Shown here piece after piece: positions 6,915 to 14,117 of a stretch of 20,853 nucleotides of DNA (position 1 is the stretch's first letter; each line of letters starts with the position of its first letter). Source of the stretch: a virus; IMG/VR virus record IMGVR_UViG_3300028176_000230, positions 1-20,853 of that record, one strand, 5' to 3'. A program made the position numbers and the translations under genes. The notes below the pieces were generated by a model. That model searched no databases. It saw nothing but the letters and a program-made list of their open reading frames with translations, and was not told the origin of the DNA.

Positions 6915-7316
6915 TTAGAGGTAGCGGAGGAACAGGTCTTCGGTTTGGGGCGTGGCATTGAGCGGCAGGAAGGCGAACTTCCCGCGACGGCTGATGCATG
7001 CAAGCGGCACGTCCTGTTTGATTTTGGTCACCAGCGATTCCCGGTTTACAAGCGCGGCCTTGATGTAGGCGAACGGATGCTCGGGGTTGGCGAGGTGCCA
7101 GGAATTGTCCGACCACGCCGCGATGAGTTCGCTGGTCCGGTATTTCCCGCAGGGACTCTGCGGCTCGAAAAACCAGATCACTCGCTCGCCGCGAATGCCG
7201 TCGCCGACCACGCGGACGAGGGGTTTTTCGGCCAGAGGGATGCCGACCGCTGATAGGGCGGCGGCGAGGGCCGTGTTGCTGGTGGCGGTGGATGACAGGT
7301 GGGTGATGGAGTTCAT
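6915..7316 (-). CDS. Hypothetical tail-region protein
   Basis: This 133-aa protein lies between the tail-tube candidate and the chaperone pair. It starts at the ATG at 7316, about 30 bases after the tube stop. It has an alanine-rich N-terminus and a middle with GERVIWFFEPQ and SELIAAWSDNSWH, suggesting a small mixed alpha/beta fold. No signal peptide or membrane segment is seen and I recognise no family. Its last codons (CTC CGC TAC CTC) share a 12-base match with the palindromic repeat just downstream, so the C-terminal LRYL may derive from repeat sequence. Position suggests a tail function. Confidence 0.6.
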   Translation of the reverse strand: MNSITHLSSTATSNTALAAALSAVGIPLAEKPLVRVVGDGIRGERVIWFFEPQSPCGKYRTSELIAAWSDNSWHLANPEHPFAYIKAALVNRESLVTKIKQDVPLACISRRGKFAFLPLNATPQTEDLFLRYL

Positions 7317-7346
7317 GTCTTGATCTGCGATTGGTTGGATAGACTA

Positions 7347-7721
7347 TTACGGACCGATGTTCAGGAATTGATAGTGGGTGGCGGTGATCTCGATCTTCTC
7401 AAAATCTTCGTTGCTGAAACTGCGGCTGATTTGCATGACAATCGTGGTGCCTCCGGTGGTCGCGAGGTGAGCCGGGATCGCATTGGCCAGGACAAGGGGC
7501 GTCCCGAGCTTGCCGTTGAATGGCGACGTTTTGGGGACCAGTCCGGAGATTTTCACCTCTCCCTTCTGCTGATAGCAGGCGAGTCCCTGGACTTCTCCGC
7601 TAATGGTGAGGACCGTTTTTTCCTGCTGGGAAAACTCGTATCCCATATCATACAAGATGAAGCCCGATTGTTCGTTCGGGATGCCCCAATTGCCGATATT
7701 ACCAAGGGAAGTCGCAGCCAT
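7347..7721 (-). CDS. Tail tube protein (V position), probable
   Basis: This 124-aa protein has the order and size expected of a short siphophage tube subunit: after the tail-terminator candidate and before the G/GT chaperones. It reads as mainly beta strands (FILYDMGYEFSQQEK, TVLTISGEVQGLACY, EKIEITATHYQFLN), with a mid-protein loop rich in Gly and Thr. Tube subunits share a beta-sandwich fold and little sequence, so an exact family cannot be assigned by eye. The tube would polymerise around the tape measure. It starts at the ATG at 7721, 18 bases after the previous stop. Confidence 0.6.
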   Translation of the reverse strand: MAATSLGNIGNWGIPNEQSGFILYDMGYEFSQQEKTVLTISGEVQGLACYQQKGEVKISGLVPKTSPFNGKLGTPLVLANAIPAHLATTGGTTIVMQISRSFSNEDFEKIEITATHYQFLNIGP

Positions 7722-7739
7722 TTGACCGCGGGTGCGGTG

Positions 7740-7985
7740 TCAACCGAGCTTGTTCAGGACGAAATCCTCCACCTGGTCCTTGAAGTCCTCATAGGGACGA
7801 TTGATTCCGGCAAGCATGAGTCTTTCCATATCAGAAAGGAATTCCGCAACTTCCACATGGAAAGTAACCTTGGTTTTCATCATGGCGAAGGTCACAGATA
7901 CGGCGGCAAGCAACTCATCCTCACCTTTGAGCAGGTTTTCCGCGAGGAATTTCCGAAGTTCCTCCTTTGTAAAGTGGTTGAGCAT
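7740..7985 (-). CDS. Small hypothetical tail-region protein
   Basis: This 81-aa, mostly helical, acidic protein (MLNHFTKEELRKFLAENLLK, later EFLSDMERLMLAGINRPYED) sits between the tail-terminator candidate and the tail-tube candidate. I recognise no family. It has no cysteines and no membrane segment. The clean start, tight spacing to its neighbours and codon use like theirs support it as a real gene. An assembly or regulatory role in the tail operon is possible but only by position. Confidence 0.6.
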   Translation of the reverse strand: MLNHFTKEELRKFLAENLLKGEDELLAAVSVTFAMMKTKVTFHVEVAEFLSDMERLMLAGINRPYEDFKDQVEDFVLNKLG

Positions 7986-8029
7986 CGACGGGTCTTTTTA
8001 TCATCATCAACCCGGCCGTCCAACAATCT

Positions 8030-8461
8030 TCACACGGCGGACACGACGGCCTCGAATGTCAGCACCGATTCGCGGCCACGTGCCTCGTCGGGACTGGTCA
8101 CGCTCTCGCGGCCTAGCAGGTCATGTAGAATGAAGGTTTCCGACTCCAACGCCGCCTGAATCGCCACCTTGTCGCCGAGCAATGCAACCAGCTTGCCCGC
8201 CCACTGTGCATGGGTGTCGGCGGGCGTGTCGTCCACCTGCGAGAACAAATGCACGTCGAGCTTCACGCGGGCGGTGTGGGGCATCCCCGGAACCGGCTTG
8301 GATTCGGCTGTATTGAGAACGACACATGGCCGGGAGCGGATTTCATCGCGGCGGGCGACGTGGACCGGCAGGGCCGCCGCATCCGGGAATTCATCCGGTC
8401 TGTTGGAGTCGATCCATTCGGCCAGGAGTGAGGTAAGGCGATCTTCGATTAGATTTGGCAT
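8030..8461 (-). CDS. Tail terminator-like protein (U position)
   Basis: This 143-aa protein has size, order and texture that fit the minor tail/tail-terminator class. Its N-terminus (MPNLIEDRLTSLLAEWIDSN) is a helix, followed by beta strands such as PCVVLNTAES, ARVKLDVHLFSQVDD and SVLTFEAVVSAV. In lambda the equivalent slot holds gpU, a ring that caps the tube and joins the tail to the head. It begins 19 bases after the stop of the Z-position gene. The call is structural and positional; no diagnostic motif is visible. Confidence 0.55.
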   Translation of the reverse strand: MPNLIEDRLTSLLAEWIDSNRPDEFPDAAALPVHVARRDEIRSRPCVVLNTAESKPVPGMPHTARVKLDVHLFSQVDDTPADTHAQWAGKLVALLGDKVAIQAALESETFILHDLLGRESVTSPDEARGRESVLTFEAVVSAV

Positions 8462-8480
8462 CTTGCCCAGTGGATGCGCG

Positions 8481-9287
8481 TCAACCGGCTTTTCTCATGG
8501 ATCGGTTCACCTTGTCATTGATCACCCGCAACGAAGTGGCCAAGGCCTTTCGCAACCGCCCCGCTGCCACCTGGAGGGCGAGATTGATCCCGGTGTAGGT
8601 CGTCACCTGTTCGATGTAATCGAGCTTGTTGACGAGCGTGACGGCCGGTTTGTCGCCGGTTTTCACGGTAGCCGTTCCTGGTGCCTGTTTGTGACGCGTC
8701 GCCCATTGCGCGGCACCCCGAACCCGCCCACCGATTGCCTTGGCCGCGTTGATCCACGAGCCTTTGGCAAAACCGACACGCTTCTGGATCTTGGCAATGT
8801 AGGTGTTGAGCGCCTTCGGGCTGGTGACGACCTGGGCCGGTGTCCTGCGCTTCACGTTGGCGTTCTTGCCCGTCCTGCTTGCCTTGTGGAGATTCGGGTC
8901 AAGACGGCCCACGGACAGGTCTTTCCACGGGGAATTGGATGCTTGGAGCGTCTTCTGTGCCTTGGAAAATCGCCGGTTCTGGATGTCGGCCCAGAATCTA
9001 TCAGAAGCGGCAGGATCGGCGGGTTGGGTTTTCTCGAATGCATCGGAGGGCAGCGCGAACACTTTGATGATGTCGCCGGCCACTGCTTTTTCCCCGCGCT
9101 TCTTCGCCTTCTCGGAAAACCCGAATGGCCGTGTGTTGCGTGCCAGTTCGACCGCCAGGCCGCGTGCTTCCTGCTTCACCAGGGATTCGAGGGTCCTGCC
9201 CACTTTTTCAGGATAGCGGTTGAGCAGACGTGCAACGTCGCTGCCGCCCTTCATCTTTGCGGTAAAGCGGATGGAGCCGTCACTCAT
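8481..9287 (-). CDS. Tail completion/minor tail protein (Z position, HK97 gp10-like)
   Basis: This 268-aa, strongly basic, mostly helical protein starts at 9287, inside the end of the preceding gene (8-base overlap), which suggests translational coupling. The N-terminal segment (KGGSDVARLLNRYPEKVGRTLESLVKQEARGLAVELARNTRPFG) has the pattern of gp10/gpZ-type tail-completion proteins, where a helical N-terminus precedes a small beta domain. The middle is Lys/Arg-rich, and the C-terminus is again helical (LRKALATSLRVINDKVNRSMRKAG). Such proteins sit at the neck between connector and tail. The assignment rests on the N-terminal resemblance and the neighbours. Confidence 0.6.
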   Translation of the reverse strand: MSDGSIRFTAKMKGGSDVARLLNRYPEKVGRTLESLVKQEARGLAVELARNTRPFGFSEKAKKRGEKAVAGDIIKVFALPSDAFEKTQPADPAASDRFWADIQNRRFSKAQKTLQASNSPWKDLSVGRLDPNLHKASRTGKNANVKRRTPAQVVTSPKALNTYIAKIQKRVGFAKGSWINAAKAIGGRVRGAAQWATRHKQAPGTATVKTGDKPAVTLVNKLDYIEQVTTYTGINLALQVAAGRLRKALATSLRVINDKVNRSMRKAG

Positions 9288-9591
9288 CGGTGGTGGATAG
9301 GCTGAGTGTTAGAAGCGGTGAACGCGGATGGCCCGACACCTGCGATATGCGGTATTCCGTGCCGTCCACCTCGATGCGCTCGCCGAACTTCGGGCGTGTG
9401 TTAGGAAACGCCACCTTGGGCACCCGCAGGCTGAGGTCAGGCGATTCTACGAACCCTCCCATGTCGATCTGCTGTTTGATGTCCACCTTGCTGACGAGAA
9501 CGAGCAGGTCGATGCCCTGCCACCGTGCTTTCACCCCGTGTTCGTCGAGCAGTTGGCGCAGGTCTGATAGAATTTCCGATTCGAGTCCCAT
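9280..9591 (-). CDS. Head-tail joining protein (FII position)
   Basis: This 103-aa protein is the first gene after the hairpin terminator candidate. Its predicted content is one N-terminal helix (LESEILSDLRQLLDEHGV) followed by a beta-rich part with KFGERIEVDGTEYRISQV, the common form of small head-tail attachment proteins of the FII kind. Its stop overlaps the start of the Z-position gene by 8 bases. Family assignment is by fold texture and order, since these proteins diverge strongly. Confidence 0.6.
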   Translation of the reverse strand: MGLESEILSDLRQLLDEHGVKARWQGIDLLVLVSKVDIKQQIDMGGFVESPDLSLRVPKVAFPNTRPKFGERIEVDGTEYRISQVSGHPRSPLLTLSLSTTDE

Positions 9592-9616
9592 GCCGGTGTG
9601 ATGGTGTCAAAATGAA

Positions 9617-9646
9617 GCACCCCCTCCGGTTTCCCGAAGAGGGTGC
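9617..9646 (-). terminator. Strong hairpin terminator/attenuator after the capsid genes
   Basis: The arms 9646-9634 and 9629-9617 form a 13-bp stem (11 Watson-Crick pairs, 2 G-U) closed by a GAAA tetraloop. On the minus strand the stem is followed by TTCATTTT. It sits in the 86-base gap between the decoration-like gene and the first connector/tail gene, where several phages place a partial terminator to keep coat protein high relative to tail proteins. Confidence 0.65.
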
Positions 9647-9677
9647 CCACGAACCCCGCCAGACCAACGCAGGAAAA

Positions 9678-10190
9678 TCAGGAATACTCGCCCGCCACCA
9701 GGTTGATGCGGCAGGCCGACGTGCCGTCGAGTTCGATCAGCGCCGGTCCTTCATTGACCACGAACACGGTGGGCGCGTTGGTTTCCTTGGTGGCGGCACC
9801 GACCGGAATCTGCCCGAAGGCGGCCATCAGGTGGACCATGTCGCCGGGTGCGAGGGCCAGTCCGAGGTTGGCGTTGAGCGTGATCGACACCCCGGCTTGG
9901 ACCGAGGCAACCACGCCGCGTACGCCGGTGCCGGTGATCGCTGAGAACAGCACCACCACATCATTGGCCGCCGCCCCGGCATAGGGCACGCAGTTGATGA
10001 CGGTCTGGTTGGACGCGCTGGCGGCGGTCACGACGGTTGATTTCGATGGCAACTTGAAGGCAAGCAGTGAGGCCGCCTTGTCGGAGGTGGCATTCACATA
10101 CTGGACACGGATGCGGTCGCGCCCGCTGGCTGGGACAACCACGCTGCTAAGGGTGGATCCGGCATTGCCGGTGAAACTGAATGGAATCAT
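9678..10190 (-). CDS. Capsid decoration-like protein
   Basis: This 170-aa protein directly follows the major capsid gene. It is rich in Ala, Val, Thr and Ser and reads as almost entirely beta, with regular alternation (STVVTAASASNQTVINCVPYA, ANDVVVLFSAITG, ALIELDGTSACRIN). It has no signal peptide. A second beta-rich capsid-proximal gene beside the coat gene is usually a decoration or capsid-stabilising protein. I cannot match it to the lambda gpD family by residues, and a head-completion role remains possible. It is followed by the hairpin at 9646-9617, which supports membership in the highly expressed capsid block. Confidence 0.5.
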   Translation of the reverse strand: MIPFSFTGNAGSTLSSVVVPASGRDRIRVQYVNATSDKAASLLAFKLPSKSTVVTAASASNQTVINCVPYAGAAANDVVVLFSAITGTGVRGVVASVQAGVSITLNANLGLALAPGDMVHLMAAFGQIPVGAATKETNAPTVFVVNEGPALIELDGTSACRINLVAGEYS

Positions 10191-10224
10191 GGGGATGGTT
10201 GATTTGGTGTTAGATGGGGATTGC

Positions 10225-11121
10225 TCACGGTTTGACGAGACGCTTGAGGGCGTCCGTTTTGGCGGCGGTGAAGCCGTAGAGGCATTCGATGGTCACAAAC
10301 ACCTTGTTGGCGCGGGTGTCGGTGAAGCGCAGGTAACCGAAGGTCATGCCGGTGTTGGGATCGGTGACCGCACCGGCCTGCTGGTAATCGGCGACCGGCT
10401 GGAGGTAACGCATGGCCACCGCCACCGCACTCGGATGCACGGCGAAACCGACGAGCTTTTCCGCGTGATCGGACGGAATCACCACCGTTTCATGGAGATC
10501 GAAACCGGCCAGGCGCTTGATGAGGGCATCGGTGACACCGGGGGCGCTGAGGTTGAGGTTGAAGCTCTTGGCCACGACCTCGTCGGCGAGCAGGTTGGTG
10601 TAGTAACCGGCGTCGAGCACCAGCGAACGGGGCGAGGCAGGCATTTTGGCGTTGCCGCAGGTTTCGCGCAGGTTGAGCACCTTCTTGTAATCGAAGTTGG
10701 TGGCGTTGAGCGCGGGAATGCCTGGGGTGCCAAAGTTGGCGGCGGTGATGACCGTCATGATGTCCAGCAACACGTCCTGGGCAAGCTGCTGGGCGGCGCT
10801 GGAAACCAGGGTATCCAGTAGGTCCATCGCGGTTTCGGCGGCGTCGCGGGCGCTGACGTGGACCGTCTTGAACTTATGGCGGTTGAGCGTGACCGGGATG
10901 GTGGTGACCGTTGAATCCGAGTTGGCGGTATAGTCACCGGCGAAGTCGCTGGAACCGGACGGAGCGCCGACGAGCGGCACGCGCACGGTGTCGCCCTTGT
11001 CGGCCTGCTGGGGGCCGAAGTTGGTGGAGAACGAGGTGACGGGCATCAGGTTCGCGGTGAAGGGCATGAGCGCCTTCTGGGCGACCTTGATGTCTTTGAC
11101 GTTTGTTAGGGTGTTGGACAT
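10225..11121 (-). CDS. Major capsid protein
   Basis: This 298-aa protein starts at the ATG at 11121, 9 bases after the stop of the protease/scaffold gene. The expected features for an HK97-fold coat are visible: a flexible N-terminus (MSNTLTNVKDIKVAQKALMP), a beta-rich extended-loop region (GDTVRVPLVGAPSGSSDFAG), a long spine-type helix (ARDAAETAMDLLDTLVSSAA), and a C-terminal A-domain ending FVTIECLYGFTAAKTDALKR. There is no large N-terminal delta domain, agreeing with a separate scaffold region at the end of the upstream protease. The position after portal and protease is canonical. Confidence 0.85.
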   Translation of the reverse strand: MSNTLTNVKDIKVAQKALMPFTANLMPVTSFSTNFGPQQADKGDTVRVPLVGAPSGSSDFAGDYTANSDSTVTTIPVTLNRHKFKTVHVSARDAAETAMDLLDTLVSSAAQQLAQDVLLDIMTVITAANFGTPGIPALNATNFDYKKVLNLRETCGNAKMPASPRSLVLDAGYYTNLLADEVVAKSFNLNLSAPGVTDALIKRLAGFDLHETVVIPSDHAEKLVGFAVHPSAVAVAMRYLQPVADYQQAGAVTDPNTGMTFGYLRFTDTRANKVFVTIECLYGFTAAKTDALKRLVKP

Positions 11122-11130
11122 GACGGGGTG

Positions 11131-11583
11131 TTAGGCTTGGTGTTTGAGGATGATGGCTTGTTGTTCCGGCGTGAGTTTGCGCCAGAAGACGGTTTGCGCG
11201 ACCGGGTCGTTGATGGCGGCGAATTGCGCGTGGAGGTCGGCGGCCTGGGTGGCGTCGCCTGCGGGAGTGACGCGGGCCGGCAGCGTGGTGCCGGTGGAGG
11301 CGACGACGCGGGCAACCTCGGTTTGGACTCGGGTGTCGAAATCGGTTTGTGCCGACTGGAGTTCCTCAATGCGGGTTTGCAGGGTGGTGGCATTGGCGTT
11401 CGCCGCATCGCGTTCGGCCTTGAGCGTGTCGATGTCGGCGGTGAGCAATGCGACTTCGCCGCGCAGCGAATCGAGGTTGGTGGAGGCTTCGGCCAACAGG
11501 TCGGCCTGGGCTTGGTAATCCCGCTGGAGGGTTTCCACTTTGGTGTTGGCTGCTGCCAGAAGGTCTTCGGGTGAGTCGTTCAT
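11131..11583 (-). CDS. Possible nested scaffold protein (Nu3-like, internal start)
   Basis: An in-frame ATG at 11583 (MNDSPEDLLAAANTK) falls exactly at the junction between the S49 domain and the coiled-coil tail. A product from it would be 150 aa and almost wholly coiled coil, with a short C-terminal helical segment (FWRKLTPEQQAIILKHQA). Lambda Nu3 is made in the same way from inside gpC and is the core scaffold. The sequence just before the ATG has only a weak GGAA, so independent initiation is an inference. Confidence 0.4.
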   Translation of the reverse strand: MNDSPEDLLAAANTKVETLQRDYQAQADLLAEASTNLDSLRGEVALLTADIDTLKAERDAANANATTLQTRIEELQSAQTDFDTRVQTEVARVVASTGTTLPARVTPAGDATQAADLHAQFAAINDPVAQTVFWRKLTPEQQAIILKHQA

Positions 11584-12402
11584 CGCACGGGATTCCGTGT
11601 CAACCGACGCGTGATATACCCGCAACCGGCGCATTGCCTCGGCGCGGTCGGAAACCATGCCCGCCAGATTGAATCGTTGGGCCTGCCGCCCGCTGAATGT
11701 CTGGCCTTCCATGGCCTCGGGTGGAATCGAACGGCCCCGCGCCAGCACGGCGGCATGAAAATCCTGTGCCGTCTCGGCCAGGTTGGAGTTGATCAGTTCG
11801 CGCTGGTCGTCGGTGAGCGGCGTGCCTGGTGCGCCCATCGCCTTGTATTTGCCGACCGAAAACACCTCCACCTTGATCCCGCGGGCGTCGAGGGCGGCGG
11901 AATTGTCGATTACGGCCTGCACCACTCCGATAGACCCGACCCGGGCGGATGGTGTGGCGTAGATGGCGCGTGCCTGGCTGGCGATCCAGTAGGCGGCGGA
12001 ACACATCAGGCCGGACGAAAAGGCATAGACCGGCTTTTGCTCGTTGATCGAGGCGACGGTGGCGGCCAATTCGGGCGTGCCGGCCACGGTGCCGCCGGGC
12101 GAGTCGATGTCGAGAAACACCGCCTTGATGTCGTCGCGCTGACCGGCTTCACGGAGTGCCGCGCCGATGTCCTCGGAACTGGTGGCACCCATCAGCACGC
12201 GGGCGAACACATCCGGCTTGCGGAGGATCGGGCCGTCGATGGACACAGTGCCAATGCCATCCTCAACGCTGAGCAATGGGTTGGATTGGGCAGCCTGGGG
12301 CAACGCGCCGCCACGCTCGCGGAACAAACTGACCGCCGCCGCCATTGCATGCAGCGCCTCTGGCTGGATCAACCACTCGCTATTTTGGAGAACCGGATTC
12401 AC
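11131..12402 (-). CDS. S49 (SppA/ClpP-fold) prohead protease with scaffold-like C-terminus
   Basis: This 423-aa protein starts at a GTG at 12402 inside the portal gene (23-base overlap). Residues about 45-270 form an S49 serine protease of the lambda gpC kind: the glycine-rich DIDSPGGTV (98-106), the nucleophile Ser135 in GLMCSAAYWIAS, and Lys185/187 in SVGKYKAMG, about 50 residues later as in SppA's Ser-Lys dyad. It would mature the capsid shell and degrade scaffold. Residues about 275-390 are a long helical coiled coil (VETLQRDYQAQADLLAEAS, TLKAERDAANANATTLQTRI) that looks like a scaffold domain. An in-frame Met at residue 274 could start a nested scaffold. Confidence 0.9.
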   Translation of the reverse strand: MNPVLQNSEWLIQPEALHAMAAAVSLFRERGGALPQAAQSNPLLSVEDGIGTVSIDGPILRKPDVFARVLMGATSSEDIGAALREAGQRDDIKAVFLDIDSPGGTVAGTPELAATVASINEQKPVYAFSSGLMCSAAYWIASQARAIYATPSARVGSIGVVQAVIDNSAALDARGIKVEVFSVGKYKAMGAPGTPLTDDQRELINSNLAETAQDFHAAVLARGRSIPPEAMEGQTFSGRQAQRFNLAGMVSDRAEAMRRLRVYHASVDTESRAMNDSPEDLLAAANTKVETLQRDYQAQADLLAEASTNLDSLRGEVALLTADIDTLKAERDAANANATTLQTRIEELQSAQTDFDTRVQTEVARVVASTGTTLPARVTPAGDATQAADLHAQFAAINDPVAQTVFWRKLTPEQQAIILKHQA

Positions 12403-13837
12403 GACCGGTTGGCGGTGTCAACGCGGGCTGCATGACACTGGACCCACCCGACGGCTTCCAGAGCATATCGACCGGCACACCAAACTTGGCCGCGGTTTCA
12501 AGGATGAGCTTCGCATCGCTGGCGCGGCGTTCGATTTCCTCACCGAAGTCGGCACCCAACTCCTGAAAGTGGTCTGATAGAGTTTTCAGGCCCATTTCCA
12601 CATCGGCGCGGTTCTGTTGGGCCTCACGGCCCGCGTCCACAGTCACGCGCTTGGGTGGGACTGAACTGATCTTCCACCATCCTGCGATGGGAGGCAGCAG
12701 GCCACGGATGATCGCGTCACCAATCACATACGCCCACACGGGCCGGATCAGGCGGCGTTCGAGGATCATCTGGCGGAATGAGAACCGGCGATCCGCTTTG
12801 GCCACGATCAACCGCACGCCCGCACCACCGACCTTGCTGGAATCCGCAGCGAACTCGAAGGGGATCATGCCGAGCGCGGAATCACGCCGCAGGTGTTCAA
12901 GAAAGCCCGTGAAGGTGGGCGATGGGCGGTTCGATTGAAAGCTATCTAACGATTCGTCGGGCTTGAGTGCAACCAGCTTGCCGCCGACGATGCGCTGGAG
13001 TGACACCGGGTCGCTGGATTCGTTGGCAGCACCGGCACCCCCGACCACAAAATCACCATTGTCGTCGATCTCGCCACGCGCCGTCTTGAGGATGCGTGAC
13101 ACGTCCGCGTTGTCCTTGACCGCGTGTTTCTCCAGGGCGAGCAATTCCATTTCATCAAGCACATGGTTGATCGAGTGCTGCATCGAGGGATGCGAGCGCA
13201 CGCCGCCGGCCCATTCCGGTTCGTGGATATGGAGGATGGATGGGGCCGGGATGTCGCGCCCTTTGCCCCCATCCTCCAACACCCGATAGAATACCGGTGC
13301 GCCCCAGGCGTCGAGGCCCACGCCGTCAATGGTTTCCTTCGATCCGAACTCATCACCGATGCGGTGGGATTCGATCAACTGAATGCGTGGTTCTCCCTCG
13401 GAATCGCGGGTCTTGTGGATGAAGTATTCGCCGTCGATGTCCATACCCCGGCAGACGAGCGCCTGGCATTCCTCGAAGGAAAAACGCCGGGTAATCTCAC
13501 AGCGTGCCGCCCACAGGGCGAAATAATCCTCGGCGGCACGGTTCCAGACGGGATTACCGGATTGCGACTGGACGCGGATGCCGTCGCCGGTGGAATAGAT
13601 CGCCATGTTGGCGACCAGTTCACGCACGAATCCGCTGTTCTTGTGGAGGTAGCGCGACTTGCGGACCAGTTCGGTGCGCACCCCCGGCGTGAGTTCGTTG
13701 CGGGCGTCTGTCGGTGAGGCACCCGGCACCGTGCCTCGGCGGGGCGACCAGTTGGCTGCCTCGAATGGCGACCCCCACGCTTTGGGGACAAGCACAGGAG
13801 GCAGCCAACGGAGAGCGATGTTCTTGAGACTGATCAT
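12380..13837 (-). CDS. Portal protein (lambda gpB type)
   Basis: This 485-aa portal has the right length and N-terminus for the lambda gpB/TIGR01539 class. An N-terminal helical part contains ARNELTPGVRTELVRKSRYLHKN, then VRELVANMAIYSTGDGIRVQ. A central wing follows with GMDIDGEYFIHKT and QLIESHRIGDEFG, and a C-terminal region holds IPFEFAADSSKVGGAGVRLI and the stem helices. Twelve copies form the DNA gate and docking site for terminase. Start and stop overlap the neighbours (ATGA with the gpW-position gene, 23 bases with the protease), indicating translational coupling. Confidence 0.88.
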   Translation of the reverse strand: MISLKNIALRWLPPVLVPKAWGSPFEAANWSPRRGTVPGASPTDARNELTPGVRTELVRKSRYLHKNSGFVRELVANMAIYSTGDGIRVQSQSGNPVWNRAAEDYFALWAARCEITRRFSFEECQALVCRGMDIDGEYFIHKTRDSEGEPRIQLIESHRIGDEFGSKETIDGVGLDAWGAPVFYRVLEDGGKGRDIPAPSILHIHEPEWAGGVRSHPSMQHSINHVLDEMELLALEKHAVKDNADVSRILKTARGEIDDNGDFVVGGAGAANESSDPVSLQRIVGGKLVALKPDESLDSFQSNRPSPTFTGFLEHLRRDSALGMIPFEFAADSSKVGGAGVRLIVAKADRRFSFRQMILERRLIRPVWAYVIGDAIIRGLLPPIAGWWKISSVPPKRVTVDAGREAQQNRADVEMGLKTLSDHFQELGADFGEEIERRASDAKLILETAAKFGVPVDMLWKPSGGSSVMQPALTPPTGRESGSPK

Positions 13838-14094
13838 TTTGGGAGGTAGCCGCCGATGAATGAGGTGGTGGCGATGCGGGGTTTGCCATAGGTGGCTGGG
13901 TCAAGGACGCGCAATGCGTGACCGCATTCCTCAAGCACCTCGGCCACCGGCATCGCGAACTGCTTCGAGACAGACGTGTCCGCGTCGTTCCAGTTCATGA
14001 CTGTCTTGCCCTCAAGGAGCAATTCCTTGGCGCGGCGCTGGATGCCAAGCACCTCGGCGACGGTGAATCCGGTGATGAAGAGTCCGCGTGCCAT
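13834..14094 (-). CDS. Head-tail connector-like protein (gpW position)
   Basis: This 86-aa protein sits just before the portal gene, which is where lambda places gpW. Residues 8-35 (TGFTVAEVLGIQRRAKELLLEGKTV) and 45-65 (KQFAMPVAEVLEECGHALR) look like two helices with a small beta loop between. Its stop overlaps the portal ATG in ATGA. gpW proteins plug the portal and bridge to the tail. A match to that family is not evident by sequence alone, and a short portal-associated assembly protein is an alternative. Confidence 0.55.
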   Translation of the reverse strand: MARGLFITGFTVAEVLGIQRRAKELLLEGKTVMNWNDADTSVSKQFAMPVAEVLEECGHALRVLDPATYGKPRIATTSFIGGYLPK

Positions 14095-14117
14095 GCATGG
14101 CGGCGGATGTCAACGGA

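Noticed and set aside
7299-8159. A long plus-strand open frame opposite the tail-tube and neighbouring genes.
   Set aside because: It is antisense to three well-placed tail genes, lacks a ribosome site and reads like a high-GC shadow.
8169-9305. A 378-codon plus-strand open frame.
   Set aside because: It is antisense to the U- and Z-position tail genes, with no recognisable domain. Long antisense frames are expected at this GC content.
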